NCBI GenBank assembly: GCA_946122785.1
Contig: CAMGYJ010000005.1
Coordinates: 63,934,200-63,998,199, forward strand
Source: Linum tenue
Lineage: Eukaryota > Streptophyta > Magnoliopsida > Malpighiales > Linaceae
DNA length: 64,000 nt
Reading direction: 5' to 3'
Under the pieces are notes generated by a model. The model was not told where the DNA came from. It did no database searches and saw nothing but the letters and a program-made list of their open reading frames with translations. Shown piece after piece: positions 21,638-33,059 of the stretch. Within the stretch, counting starts at the first letter, position 1. The number at the start of each line of letters is the position of its first letter. Made by a program: the position numbers and the translations under genes.

Positions 21638-23640
21638 CCGAGGCACCTGCTTCAGCTGGTTCCGGGCGATCCGCCGGTCTGGAGGACTCCCTGGGATGAC
21701 TCCCCTCCACATGACGGCGCGGCTGGCGCTGCTGGTGATGATGCATTCATGGATGACATCGACTTCACCGATCTTGGCGACGAGTAGGCTGTACTCGTTG
21801 CCCGTCTCAGTGTGTTTGTTTTTGTTTTTTTTTTAGACTTTTGAGTGTTTGCTCCATGTGTGCGGAGCTTGGACTTAGTGTCGGTTGTTTTTTGTTTTTG
21901 GTTTTTCATTTGTGGTTTGATGTAGCCGTCTGGGCTAACACTTATCCCTAACACCAGTGTGCTAGTGTTCTGATGTTCGATTTGTGCAGTATTGACCACT
22001 TCCCCGTTCGCTTCTCGCTGACTGGTCCACTTCCAGTCCCCCAGCAGTGTTCTTACCCGGTAACATCGTTCCCCTTATCTTTCCCTCTACTCCATTGAGG
22101 GCAATGTCGTGCTTAAGTGTGGGGGGATGTTTTGTATCGGTTGGAATATTTTAGATGGTGCTTGGAGCCTAGTCCACTGTCCGAATCTTATGATTTGAGG
22201 GCTCCAAGTACTGCTGTTTGATCATATTGGCACTGTGTTTTGATGGATGAATTGATTGGTTTTCGGATTAATGCATGACAACTTGTTTGCGACTAGGACA
22301 ACCTATGATGAGGACTGCGATGTGCAGTAGAGCGATGTAGGGGTTCAGTTTTTCAACTGTTTGCTTGCCAACTGTGACTTGATCTGACTTGATCTGATTA
22401 CTTGTTCTTGACAGTCGTTTATGCATCTAGTTCAGGGTATCAGAATGTGAGATAGAGCATATAGGTAGCCATGTGAGATTTGAGCCTGCTCGTTTCTTTC
22501 TTGTGCGATAGATCCCTCTTCCATGATGTGTAGCATTCACGTTGTCACTAGCTAAGATGATGGGGGCATAGGATTAGCCCACGCCCAAAACTGACTGTCC
22601 TGATGTGTCATATCCCCTAGTCAGCCCCTTTGAGCCGTGTGTTATCCTTTCTTTTGGTCTTTAATGAAAAAAATCACCCTTGTCGCATCTTTTAGAAGGT
22701 TCCACAGAGTGGTTTTTACATATTCTCTGCTGTTTCTGCTTAAGTCTATGTGAGTGTTGGAGGCAGTGCTTAAATGTTGGGCATGTGTTTGAAATGTGCA
22801 GAAGTGGTGGCTCTCTTAAGAAATGAAAAGAAAAATAAAAGAAAAACAAAGAAAAATTGAAAGCAAAAGAGAGCCACTACCAAAAATCTGAATAATGCCC
22901 AGTAAGTAGTGTTTCTTAGCAGTCTGGCTTGGAAATGCTGATGTTTATGCCTCCTTCGCTCTTGTGCTCTTAAGATATTGAGTAATGCAGGATAGCAGAA
23001 AGAAAATACCGGGTTGTTGACTGTGTTTGTGTGTTTGGAAAATGTGGAACCTTTTGCTATGAATACTTCCACCACCTAAAAGGCCTTTTCCCCATGTCCA
23101 AGACCCTAGCCAGTCATTTGAACCTGTGTCTAAGACCTCCTGATTAGTTAGTGGTGACACCCCATATGTGAACTCTAGCATTTAGAGGCTGCCATCATGG
23201 TGAAGAGATGATAGGATTGAGAGAAATAGCATGCGCATCTTTCGCATCAAATTGTCCTGACCCCACTGGTCGAGAGTGAGTGATTCATTTTCATTTTCTA
23301 TATGCTCTTGTACCCCGGTGAGGACCTAGATTGCTCGGTCTCTATTCTGACGTCTTGAGTTGGATGCATGAGTTGACTGTTTTGAGTAAGTGGTTGAATC
23401 AAGTCTAGGTTGGCCAGTGAACAGGAGGGAGACTCTTCCTTTACTCGATTTGCTGCACTCGAATGTCCTTTGTGGTGGTTGTCCAGGTTGTTGTTGAGGT
23501 TGTGCATGTGTTGATGTTTGAAAACCAGTGCGATTCACGTGTTTTGTGCCTTTATGACTTGTCCCCATTGTTGGTTGATTGAAATATGTAAGCTTACCTA
23601 GTGTCTGACTTGGTTTGCTTGGGGACAAGCAAACGGTTAA
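21638..23640 (+). other. Non-coding 3' interior of the Athila-like element
   Basis: No ORF of note. A purine tract CTTAAGTGTGGGGGG occurs at about 22112-22126, a near copy of the tract before the 3' LTR (23637-23650). The position corresponds to where full Athila elements carry an env-like or ORF-1 gene; here none is left. Confidence 0.7.
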
Positions 23641-23651
23641 GTGTGGGGGAG
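23641..23651 (+). other. Polypurine tract of Athila-like element
   Basis: GTGTGGGGGAG lies two bases before the 3' LTR start; it would prime plus-strand synthesis. Confidence 0.8.
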
Positions 23652-23653
23652 TT

Positions 23654-24994
23654 TGATAGATCGTCATTTACACATGTTTTTACCCTCATACTAACACCGT
23701 TTGAGGTGTTGATTCTCGTGTTTTAGGCCGATTTCACGCTAGGTTGTGCTTGGTTGTGTTATTTCAGGTCCTAGTACGTGAATGAAGGCTTAGGAGCGAG
23801 TCTGGGGTCGATTGGATGAAGAACGGACGGAGGGCGAGCTTTTGGAGGAGTGCACGGCCAGACCAGGGGGCTGCACGGCCGTGCACTAGTGCCATTTGGC
23901 CGTGCGCCTCACGACGAGAGCTTGCACGGGCACAATCCAGGCTTGCACGGCCGTGCGCCTGGCCGTGCAAGAAGGCTGAGCTTAATAAATAAAACGGTGC
24001 GTTTGATGTTGCACGGCCAGAATGGGGTGGTGCACGGCCGTGCACCTGCCCGTGCACCTGGGGAAATCCGGTTTTAGTGCCTAATCCGAGCAAAAAGAAG
24101 GAGAATCGTGTTTTCAGAGCAAAAACAGAGCCCTAGAGAGAGAAAGTGCGAAGAACTCATCCTAGAAGCTATCTTGGAGCTGGATTTCATCGAATCGAGC
24201 CTGGAGATCGCCATAGGAGTGAACATCATCGTCCCGGAGCAGATTATCCTCATCGTTATGAGTATGACTAATCCGATTCTTGTTTTCTCTTCTCTCTCTA
24301 TGGAGTAGAACCCTTCTCTCACTTGGGTATGAAGAACCCTAGTTCCTTGTGTTAGGGATTTGATTGTAATGACTTGGGATGATATTATTGTTTGATTTTA
24401 ATCGAATGACGCATGTTTCATGAATTGATTTGAGTCTGATCAGCTTGTCTCAATTTCTGCTTCAACCTGAGATAGATAGGATCTGATTAGGTTGTTAGAG
24501 CTTCTTCATTCGATAGTAGGAGATTGGCTATACGAGAGTTAGCCAATTTACTGCTTTGTACTGGTGTTCTTGACGCCAGTAGTGGAGTTCTGTGTTCATA
24601 GCCTCAGCTTTCTATCCTGGTGAAGACTAGTCGTCTGCCGGGTAGTTATACTGAGAGGGCTTGGTCAGCTTAAGAGATTCCAAGCTACTGTCGGATCTTC
24701 CGCAGTCTAATCAACAGTAAATCAACCCAGGGAATTGCAATTGAACCTAACTAAGGGGCTAGGGGGACTCAATCCCGAGTGACTCTTAACTGCTTTTGAA
24801 AACCGAACCATTTCCTGCTTTCTTACTGCTTTTGCGTTAAACAACAATCTCTCGAACTAGTTTGCTAGATAATAGAGAATCACGGAGTAAGCAGTAGATC
24901 TAGACCCCGGGTTGATAATATAACTTGCCTGTTACTACATTCCCGGACTGCGATTACACTTGGTCGCAGTTTGGTGTTGTGTTTTGGCGTGTCA
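23654..24994 (+). repeat. 3' LTR of Athila-like element
   Basis: 1341 bp, apparently identical to 17006-18346 (constant offset of 6648 bp, identical ORF translations). The TSD AATAG follows at 24995-24999. Confidence 0.95.
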
Positions 24995-24999
24995 AATAG

Positions 25000-25749
25000 T
25001 AACATTGCATTACGTAAGATATAATGTCATTACGGAAGCCTTACGTAACACTCTTGATTTAACTGCTACATATGAAATAACTGTCAATCGTAACATTTAC
25101 GCAATGGAAGTCCTTTTACGTAAACCTCGTGTTACGTAAAGTGCTAAGTCATTACAGAAGTCTTACTTAACGCTTCCGATTTAAATGTTACATAACAAAC
25201 AACTATCATTCTGTAACCTTTACGCAATTGATGTGTATTTTACGTAATAGTTGTAAAATGTCATTACGGAAGTCTTACGTAACAGAAGGTCCCTTTACAT
25301 AATGAGTATTAGCTTCCCGTATGTAAAGTGTTAAATCATTATGAAAGTCTTACGTTATGCTTCAAATGTTACTGTTACGTAAGAAATAACTATCATTCGT
25401 AACCTTTACGTAATGAATGTGTATTTTACATACCAGTTGTAAAAGGTCATTACGAAAACTTTTCGTAATGGAAGGTCCCTTTACGTAATGTGTATTAACC
25501 TCGCGTTACGTAAAGTGCTAAGTCATTACGAAAGTCTTACGCAACGCTTCCAATATTACTGTTACTTAAGAAATAAATATCGTTTCGTAATCTTTACGTA
25601 ATGGATGTGTATTTTGCGTACCCGTTGTAAAAGACTATTACGGAAGCCTTACGTAATAGAATGTCCTTTTACGTAATGAATATTAACCTTGCGTTACGTA
25701 AAGTGCTAAGTCATTACGGAAACCTTATGTAAATCTTCTAATTCAATAC
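25000..25749 (+). repeat. TACGTAA-rich tandem satellite, 187-188 bp unit
   Basis: The phrase GTGCTAAGTCATTA or a close variant recurs at 25141, 25328, 25515 and 25703, spacing 187, 187 and 188 bp. Each unit carries several ATTACGTAA/TTACGTAAC sites plus CATTACGGAAGCC-type phrases. The left end of the array is at 16880, on the far side of the Athila-like element. No coding capacity. Confidence 0.85.
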
Positions 25750-26133
25750 TGATGGAAACATTTTATGATTATTATTAATTGTCGGTTTATTGTCGATTAT
25801 TATTCGGATTATTATGTTGGTCCAGTATTTGGGAGGGAGTATTAGGATTAGGTTATTATTTCGGGGAGTAAAAGGGATAATTGTCTATTAGTATAAGTAC
25901 GGGTGTAAGCGAGGTTTATGGGTAAGCTTAATAATAATATTGAACCCTAATCCTCTCTTTTCTTCCTTTCCCTAGCCGATTTCCCTCTCCCTCTCTACAA
26001 GGCTTCGGCTGAACCCTCTTCCTCTCCCTCTCTATCTATTCGAACCCTAATTCCCCCAGATCAATCCCTAATTGATCTAATTCCATTCCCAAATTCCCCG
26101 CAATAACCGCACCGTAGATCCTGAGGTCTATCA
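25750..26133 (+). mobile_element. Solo LTR, 384 bp, TSD AATAC
   Basis: It begins TGATGGAAACATTTTATG and ends GAGGTCTATCA, flanked by AATAC at 25745-25749 and 26134-26138. Inside are a TATA-like TTAGTATAAGTACGG near 25888 and a long CT-rich leader-like stretch from about 25945. No internal region or partner LTR is present, so it is most simply a solo LTR left by recombination. Confidence 0.75.
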
Positions 26134-26489
26134 AATACGAATTAAAAAAAGGAAAAGAGAAAATAAGGAAACAACTAAATGTGAAAAAGGAAAAACAAGA
26201 AAGGTAAATGGGAAGGGAGATGAAAGGAAACCCCTGTTCTCATTAATTCTTGTATTTTTATTTCTTTATTCATAAAATAAGTTGATCGATTTTAACGGTT
26301 TAGATCTATACAAGTTATCTAACTAGAAATTATATCCAAATTACGGTGAAAGGTCCCAATAAAAATATACCAATTTCATTTTTTTCCAATCTACTGCTAA
26401 AGTAGAGGAGAAAGTTGCACAAAGAGTTGGTTATGTCCAAAAAAGTATATTGATATCGACCTTTTTTCAACCTACAATGAAAGTAGAGG
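26134..26489. other. Purine/AT-rich stretch, no gene
   Basis: No ORF or terminus recognised. It contains a loose direct repeat (AAAGTAGAGGAGAAAG near 26399, GAAAGTAGAGGAAAAG near 26478). Confidence 0.4.
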
Positions 26490-26563
26490 AAAAGACTTAT
26501 TAAGGAGCGTCAGAGGGTCGAATTGATTCCATTTTTGTAGGATTATCATATGGCGTTTGTAAG
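26490..26563 (+). pseudogene. TRM7 pseudogene, part 2: intron 10 middle
   Basis: Text such as GTCGAATTGATTCC and TAGGATTATCATATGGCGTTTG aligns with intron 10 of the intact gene at about 3565-3615. It is directly interrupted by the copia element at 26564. Confidence 0.72.
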
Positions 26564-26787
26564 TGTTGATTTGTATTGTTGAGGTACCATTATGTAATTA
26601 GCCACTAAATTGTTTAGGATTATGTTTCCCCTATATTAAGCCGATCACGGCTAAACTCTTGTATCGAAGCCATTTCGTTTATAGTGAAGCTTTTGGAGAG
26701 CACAGTCTCTCCCGTGGATTAGTCCTGAGATTCAGTGATACCACGTTAAAATCGTGTGTCGTTCTTCTAGTTTCGTACTATTTGACA
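26564..26787 (+). repeat. 5' LTR of copia 26564-31709
   Basis: 224 bp with a TATA-like CCTATATTAAG near 26630. Confidence 0.92.
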
Positions 26788-26799
26788 TGGTATCAGAGC
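26788..26799 (+). other. Primer-binding site of copia 26564-31709
   Basis: TGGTATCAGAGC follows directly after the LTR end; initiator tRNA-Met type. Confidence 0.9.
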
Positions 26800-27278
26800 C
26801 TCTCCTCTAACAGGTTGGTTCTTCTCTTCGTATGTTTCCGTTCGGCGGATTGGAATACGGCTGCATAGGGTTTTGTTCCTTGATTGCGTTCTTTTTGGGT
26901 TGTAGTTGCGTTCGGTTTTTTATTTGTGGCAGCGTTGGTTTGGCAGCTTCAATTTGGTTCTTTTGCTGCGTGGGGGTTCTTTTGCAGCGTTGGCTTGTCC
27001 TAAACTTTAGATTGGCGGCTGGTTCTTTGCAACGTGGGATTGTCCTTGAAATTGGTGGCTTGTGTTGGGTTTTATTGCTGTGTGTGGTGTTTTGTTTTTT
27101 GGGCAGGGTGGGTTCATTCTTGGATTAGCAGGGCTTGTCTTTTGTTTGGCTTCGACAGCAGGGTGCTTTGTTCTGTGGCAGGGTGCTTTTTTGGCTTCTT
27201 GTAGCGGGTGATAGTTCTTATCTCCATTCGGTTTGGTGCATCTGTTGATAGCTTGGATTGTTTTTGCTGCTATGTTCC

Positions 27279-28050
27279 ATGGCTTCTTCTCGTGGGGATT
27301 CAGTCTAGATCAGATTTGATGGCACTAACTTTGTCCTATGGGAATTCCAATTTCGGAATTTTGATATGTGGACTCACATTTGTCGTACTTATACTCAGAA
27401 TAATGCGTCTCGACAATTCAAGTTGGAGACTGCAATTACTCGACTGGCACAAGGAGATAAGGATATTCGTGGCTATTATCAGGCTTGTCTCTATCTCTGG
27501 ATTGAGTATGATCTGTTAACTGTGTCTTTGGTTCCCGATGCAGCATCTGCAGCTGTGACTGCGGAGCGTGCTCGTACGCGTGTTCTTCAGTTTTTGGCTA
27601 AACTCCAAACTGAATATGAGCCCATTCGGGCCTCATTAATCCATCGGGGTGTCACGAGTATTGATGATGTTGTGGCTGAACTTATGCCAGAGGAGACACG
27701 CCTGAAGAGTCAGTCACAACTTGATAACTCAGCTTCCTTCACCGAGTCGGCCTTTGCTGTTGGCTGCCCTCCCGTGGCATCTCGCCCGCAGTTTGCCCCT
27801 CCTAGTTCGGGTGATGTCATTTGTCACTATTGTAAGGAGCCTGACATGTTCAAATCCACTGTAAGAAGCGGAACTATTGTAATTACTATAAGCGGTCAGG
27901 TCATATTGTGCTCGCCTGCCTGACGTTGAGCAGGAAGGGACGTTTGCGTCCAGCTCCAAGGAGTGTTGCTGCTCCTCGCGGTACCGCTTACCCAGTTACT
28001 CTAGGTTAAAATCCAGCTGCTACCCCTCCTTGTGCGAGTACTGCAGCTCC
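27279..28050 (+). pseudogene. Copia gag (broken)
   Basis: It starts at an ATG at 27279 with a TAG ten codons in. The body (27366-27923) reads LETAITRLAQGDKDIRGYYQ, then FLAKLQTEYEPIRASLIHRG, the gag core of copia elements. A CHYC knuckle follows and is shifted out of frame. The G-rich stretch 26800-27278 is the untranslated leader; its ORFs are not genes. Confidence 0.82.
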
Positions 28051-28051
28051 C

Positions 28052-29338
28052 ATGACGGCAGAGCAGATCCAGCGGATGGTCCCGGAGGCTTTACAGGTTG
28101 CCCTTTCTTCTGCATTTGCTGCGGGTACTTCGTCTGGTAAGTCTTTGCATTGGCTTTTAGATTCCGCAGCGTTTAACCATATGACTCCCGATCGTACGGT
28201 GTTTAAGTCTTTATGTCCCGTTTCCACTATGAATCTGCAAGTGGCAAATGGTGCGCAGATTCCTGTTTGTGGGTTAGGGACGGGTCAGACAACCTCCATT
28301 GATCTTTCCGAGACTTTATATGTTCCTAAGTTGCATCCTAATATGATCTCGGTGGGTCAATTGGCTGATGAAGGATGTAGTGTCAAGTTTGACTCTACTG
28401 GTTGTGTTGTGCGGGAGCAGAAGTCGGGGAGGGTTATCGAGAGAGGCAGTAAGCATGGCCGAACATTTGTGCTTGATACTTTGACGGGGCGGGACGTGAA
28501 GGATGCTAGGGTGTCTACCTCGTCGTTCAGCAACAGTCAGGGTGGTGCCATCTCGTCGGGGTCTCATGCACATGTAGGGGAAGGGAAATTTTGTCATAAG
28601 GATCTATGTAATGGTTTTTCAGTTTTAAGCTCGAATATTTTTGTTGGTAATTCGTTATAGGATTTGTGGCACAGTCGGCTTGGTCATCCTCATTCGGAGA
28701 GGTTGAAGGTTATGTTTAAACAGAATTTATTACCAGATCAGTTGAATTTGTCGAAGTTTGATGGGATTTCTGATTGTGTGAGTTGTATAGAGGCTAAAGC
28801 CTCGCAGACTTCTTTCTCTTCGAGTGATACTGAATATGCAGAACCATTTGACTTGATTCATACAGATCTCTGGGGGCCGTCTCCCGTTCTTTCTCGGCTG
28901 GGGTTATTTATTGATCACACTACTCGGTTTACATGGTTATACTTTCTGAAGCAAAAATCTGAGTTGACCTTTCTAGCTCGTGAGTTTATTGCCATGGTTA
29001 AGACACAGTTTGTTAAGATGATAAAAGTGCTTCGGTTTGATCCTGGAGGGGAGTTCTCTTCCAATGAACTCTCTGGGATCTTCAAGACAGAGGGTATTCT
29101 GTCGCAACAGTCCTGTCCCAGTGTGCCACAGCAAAATGGCGTAGTGGAACGTAAGAATGGTCAGGTGTTAGAGTTGACCAGTGCAATTCTTCTTCACTCT
29201 CGCATTCCTATTAGCTTCTGGGTAAAGGCTGTTCACACGATCTTGTATTTGATTAATCATCAGATCACGTCAGTTTTGGGCCAAAAATCTCCATATCAGC
29301 TGCTGTACTTGAAGTCTCCAGATTATTCCTTTCTCTAG
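28052..29338 (+). pseudogene. Copia protease and integrase (broken)
   Basis: The protease site reads HWLLDSAAFNHM where DSGAS/T is expected, so the catalytic glycine is lost. Integrase follows: LWHSRLGHPHSERLKVMFKQ, a CVSCIEAKAS finger remnant, IHTDLWGPS (first D), LRFDPGGEFSS (second D) and QQNGVVERKN (E). A TAG at 28658-28660 separates the two ORFs. Confidence 0.85.
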
Positions 29339-31491
29339 TTTTTGGATGTACCTGTTTTGTTCTACTCCAGCGAAAGGAACGTCACAAACTAGCTCCTAAA
29401 GTTGTTCGCAGTGTGTTTGTTGGCTACAGCGACAAGCACAAGGGGTACATGTGTTATGATTCCATTGGTCGTCGTATGCGCATTGCTCATCATGTCAAGT
29501 TTCTTTAGAAGGAAATGTACTATCGGGTCACTCATGCCGAGTTTAGCACTGCGGCTTCGCTCGAATTTCTGACCCCTCGGCCAACATTCGAGCCAGTGCA
29601 GCTCTCTCCTTCGCAGAATGACATCACTGTATCTGTTGGGTCAAGTTCGTACAGTGGCCCTTCATCTCTGGGTAGCCCTTCGACCACTAGCTCGTCCGAT
29701 GGTAACTCGTCCAGCAGCTCCATATCACCTGGCAGTTCTTCTTCGGCCTCCTCTTCATCTTCTGCCTCTCGTTCCACTTCTGCCTCGCATTCATCCTCGG
29801 AGGGGGACTCAATGGGTTTGTCTGTGGCTGGTAATGCGCCTTCGCCTATTTAAGCCCTTGTGCCTTTACGTCGGTCCAATCGGGCGACGTTGGGTAAACC
29901 ACAAGTTTGCATGCAGGACTTTATGGGGTTTTCAGTTGATCTGGTGATCATTCCCACTAGCTATTTTGAGGCTGCCAAGGACCCTCGCTAGAATGCTTCG
30001 ATGAAGGTCGAAATGGACGCATTAGAAGAGAATGGAACTTGGGAGCTGGTGTCTCGACAGGATTGGATGTCAGTCATTGGAAGCAGGTGGGTGTATACTG
30101 TGAAGATGAATACTGATTGGTCTATCGAGCATTTCAAATTGAGAGTGCTAGCTCAGGGATTTAAGCAAGAGTATGGTATTGACTACGATGAAACATTTGC
30201 GCCGGTGGTGAAGATGCAGACAGTCCGATGTGTGTTTGCAGTTTCTGCTATGCGTGGATGGGCTCTTCTGCAACTTGACGTGAAGAATGCCTTTCTTCAT
30301 GGCGACTTGAAGGAGACAATCTATATGGAACGCTCCCTGGATATGAGAAAGGTGATTCGACGATGGTGTGCAAGTTGATTCGGTTGCTGTATGGTTGAAA
30401 CAGGTACCTCGGGCCTGGTTTGATAAATTTCATGGTATATAAGTCAGGCTGGCTCCTCACAAAGTCAGAATGATCCCTCGTTGTTCACTCGTGAGACTTT
30501 TGATGGGATTGTGATTCTGTTAATCTATGTGGATGATACGATTATCACTGGTAGTGATCAGGGAGGGATTCGGGACGTGATTGAGACTCTACGGCAGGCA
30601 TTCAATCTGAAGGAAATGGGGGAGGTCTCCTATTTCCTTGGTTTAGAGGTTAGTCGATCACCTCAAGGCCTATTTGTTAACCAGCGCAAGTATATTTTGG
30701 ATCTCTTGGAGTCGGCTCAGTTTACAGATTGTGTTCCGTGTTCTACTCCTATGGAACAAAATCTTAAATTGAGCAGGGATGGGGGAGAACAGCTCGAAGA
30801 TCAGTCATTGTATTGTAGTCTGGTTGGCAACCTGATTTACTTAACTCATATGCGCCCTGACATTGCATATGCGGTGCAGGTCGTAAGTCAGTTTATGGGG
30901 ATAGCAACTAATCTACATTTAGCGGCTGTTCATCATCTCTTGAGGTACCTAAAGCAGACGCAAGATGTAGGATTATATTTTCCGGCAACAAGCGACCCTG
31001 TGGTAGAGCCTTTTGCTGATGCAGATTATGCTGGCTATATGGATACTCGACGGTCGACATCTGGCTGATGTATCCGCATTAGGCAATCTTTTGTTTCCTG
31101 GAGGTGTAAGAAATAGGATCGAGTCTCGAAGTCGTCAACAGAAGCATAGTACCGATCTATGTCTGAGGTGAGTTCTGAAATGGTATGGCTTCATCGATTA
31201 CTTGGAGAATTGGGTGTTGCTTGTCGAGTCCCAATGAGAATATATGGGGATAACACGAGTGCAATCCAGATTGCTGTTAATCCGGTGCTGCATGATAGAA
31301 CTCAGCACATTGAGGTGCATGTTCATTATATTAGACAATTAGTGGCTGAAGGAGTTATTCAGATTGGGTATCTCTCAACTAAAGATCATACTGCAGATTT
31401 GCTTACGAAGGCGGTTGCTTCAAGTAAGCATTGGTACTTGTCTTCCAAATTGATGTTGCGTACCGCACATCAATTTGAGGGAGGGTGTTGA
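29339..31491 (+). pseudogene. Copia reverse transcriptase and RNase H (broken)
   Basis: After a serine-rich linker (29620-29850), the reverse transcriptase runs from about 30001 ([47 protein letters not shown]) through the YVDD box near 30525 (ILLIYVDDTIITG) to FNLKEMGEVSYFLGLEVSRS. RNase H follows (FADADYAGYMDTRRSTSG and IYGDNTSAIQIAVNPVLHDR). Several stops and shifts near 30380-30470 and 31068-31158 make it inactive. Confidence 0.88.
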
Positions 31492-31709
31492 TTTGTATTG
31501 TTGAGGTAGCATTATGTAATTAGCCACTAAATTGGCTAGGTTTATGTTTCCCCTATATTAAGCCAATCACGGCTAAACTCTTGTATCGAAGCCATATTGT
31601 TTATAGTGAAGCTTTTGGAGAGCACAGTCTCTCCCGTGGATTAGTCCTGAGATTCAGGGATATCACGTTAAAATCGTGTGTCGTTCTTCTAGTTTCGTAC
31701 TATTTGACA
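31486..31709 (+). repeat. 3' LTR of copia 26564-31709
   Basis: 224 bp, preceded by the purine tract TTTGAGGGAGGG at 31474-31485. Confidence 0.92.
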
Positions 31710-32430
31710 ATAAGTTTCTCAAATGATTGCATTACTTGTCTAAGTTATCCAAACCTCTAATCGGTCACCCCATAATCATTGAGAGTGAAAGAAAGAGGGG
31801 GACGGCAATCAGTAATTCCAAATCCAGAAAGGTGTAAACTTTATCAGAGTAAACTGTGAGAAACTTCGATGTCTAATCTAGTAGACCAGCTAACTGCCCA
31901 CCCCAATTTGTCTTACTTACTAACAGGCACATCCGCTTCTTTCTGACTTGGAAACTCTCTAATCGACAAAAACGTGTTACATACGTGTGATTGCATTATT
32001 GCCCTGAATCTGTATATCCTTGTTTAGTTTCCTCTTGACGCATTCGCCACAAACACTGCCTTTTGTGTTCAAATGAGACAAAGCATTTCAAAGGCTGGTC
32101 ACTAGCTTTCTTTCCCCTCAGTACACGCCGTGCACTATGTGTTTCCCCACTAGTTAATAGCAGCATGCTCTGCTTTTAGGTTTGTTTGTTTTTTCCTCAT
32201 TGTCAAGTAAATTGGTGGGGTGGATGGAAGGTTCCAACATCCCGTTCCTAGCCTGTGGAGACCTTAGCGGCTACGACCCATAGATCCCAGAAAGCCAGAA
32301 GGGTTATCAGAGCTTGGATCCACAGACATCTACTTCTATTGCCCCCTCTGCTTTTAAGAGAGGCAGAAAGCCCTGGAGATGAAGAAAGCCTCAGCCCAGA
32401 AAGAGTGTAGTCAAGATACTCAATTCCCAG
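31710..32430 (+). pseudogene. TRM7 pseudogene, part 3: end of intron 10 and exon 11
   Basis: Intron 10 text (ATGATTGCATTACTTGTC, CAGCTAACTGCCC) aligns with 3630-4060. The exon 11 counterpart (about 32216-32430) keeps CATCCCGTTCCTAGC, GGAGACCTTAGCGGCTACGA and GAGATGAAGAAAGCCTC. It has lost the intron acceptor and the first codons, has a TAG in the tyrosine-aspartate region, and has several deletions. Similarity runs on into the 3' flank. Confidence 0.88.
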
Positions 32431-33059
32431 CAAAGTTTATAGGCCTCAAGTGTATTCCAATTTCATGCGAAAGCCATATATTGGATATGGATGAGATGGG
32501 ATTATAGAAAAGGCATGTTTGATGAAGTAAATGTTGGGAATTGGGATTGATAATTATAACTTCTTTTATGCGTTGTATAATTCGAAGATTCTAGGAGCAT
32601 GAATTTACTGTTGCAGTTGTACACAGGCTTTGAATCCTTCTTAGATTGATAGCTTGACTACCTTGAATGTGTAAATGTAGGAGAGAATATCTAGATGGTA
32701 CAAGATGTCACCTCTACAGTAGATCGATGTTAACATTTGCAAAATGAAAATGCTTTATGAATATCATATAAGTACTAGTATAATACTAGTATAAGCTGGC
32801 TCACTATCGCTTTGTGCGTGAGTGATAATATGATATTTTAAAGATTGATAGTTTGAATTTTGACCAAAAGCAAAAAGTAAAGAGTTTGTCATCTAGAACT
32901 CCATGTAGTCGACGCAGAGATGAACTTTAATAATGGAGAAGGGTCATCGAGCAAATGATTTCTATGTTTAATCTTCTCTCTAATTTGTATTCTTTATACT
33001 TTGTTTTTTTTTTTAAAGTTCATCTTCATTCTCCTTTTTATGAATTTTCGAAACTAGTC
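32431..33059. other. Downstream flank of the TRM7 pseudogene, no gene
   Basis: The first ~130 bp match the 3' flank of the intact TRM7. Nothing further was recognised. Confidence 0.45.

Larger units (their letters stand above)
17006..24994 (+). mobile_element. Young non-autonomous Athila-like Ty3/gypsy element, TSD AATAG
   Basis: Two 1341-bp LTRs (17006-18346, 23654-24994) begin TGATAGATCG and end GGCGTGTCA, flanked by AATAG at 17001-17005 and 24995-24999. The order is LTR, tRNA-Asp-type primer site, one 901-codon ORF (gag, protease, integrase-tail-like end), a conserved non-coding motif (21209-21258), GC-rich palindromic repeats, two GTGTGGGGG purine tracts, LTR. Reverse transcriptase, RNase H and the integrase core are absent. 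I found no difference between the LTRs where compared, and all ORFs crossing them translate identically, so insertion was recent. Mobilisation must rely on a full Athila partner. It sits in a satellite within intron 10 of the TRM7 pseudogene. Confidence 0.93.
26564..31709 (+). mobile_element. Ty1/copia element, near full length, TSD GTAAG/ATAAG
   Basis: Two 224-bp LTRs (26564-26787 and 31486-31709) begin TGTTGATTTG and end TTTGACA, and differ at roughly nine positions. Flanking five-mers GTAAG and ATAAG differ by one base, a decayed TSD. Primer site TGGTATCAGAGC, gag, protease, integrase, reverse transcriptase, RNase H and a TTTGAGGGAGGG purine tract follow in copia order. The coding region has many stops. 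It sits in intron 10 of the TRM7 pseudogene; removing it joins intron text that matches 3595-3650. Confidence 0.93.

Noticed and set aside
21182..21836. Overlapping ORFs on both strands over 21200-21840
   Set aside because: Again driven by the GC-rich palindrome array and lacking any protein motif.
26659..27128. ORFs at 26659-26868 and 26832-27128
   Set aside because: They lie in the LTR end and untranslated leader of the copia element; sequences are hydrophobic low-information translations of T/G-rich leader DNA.
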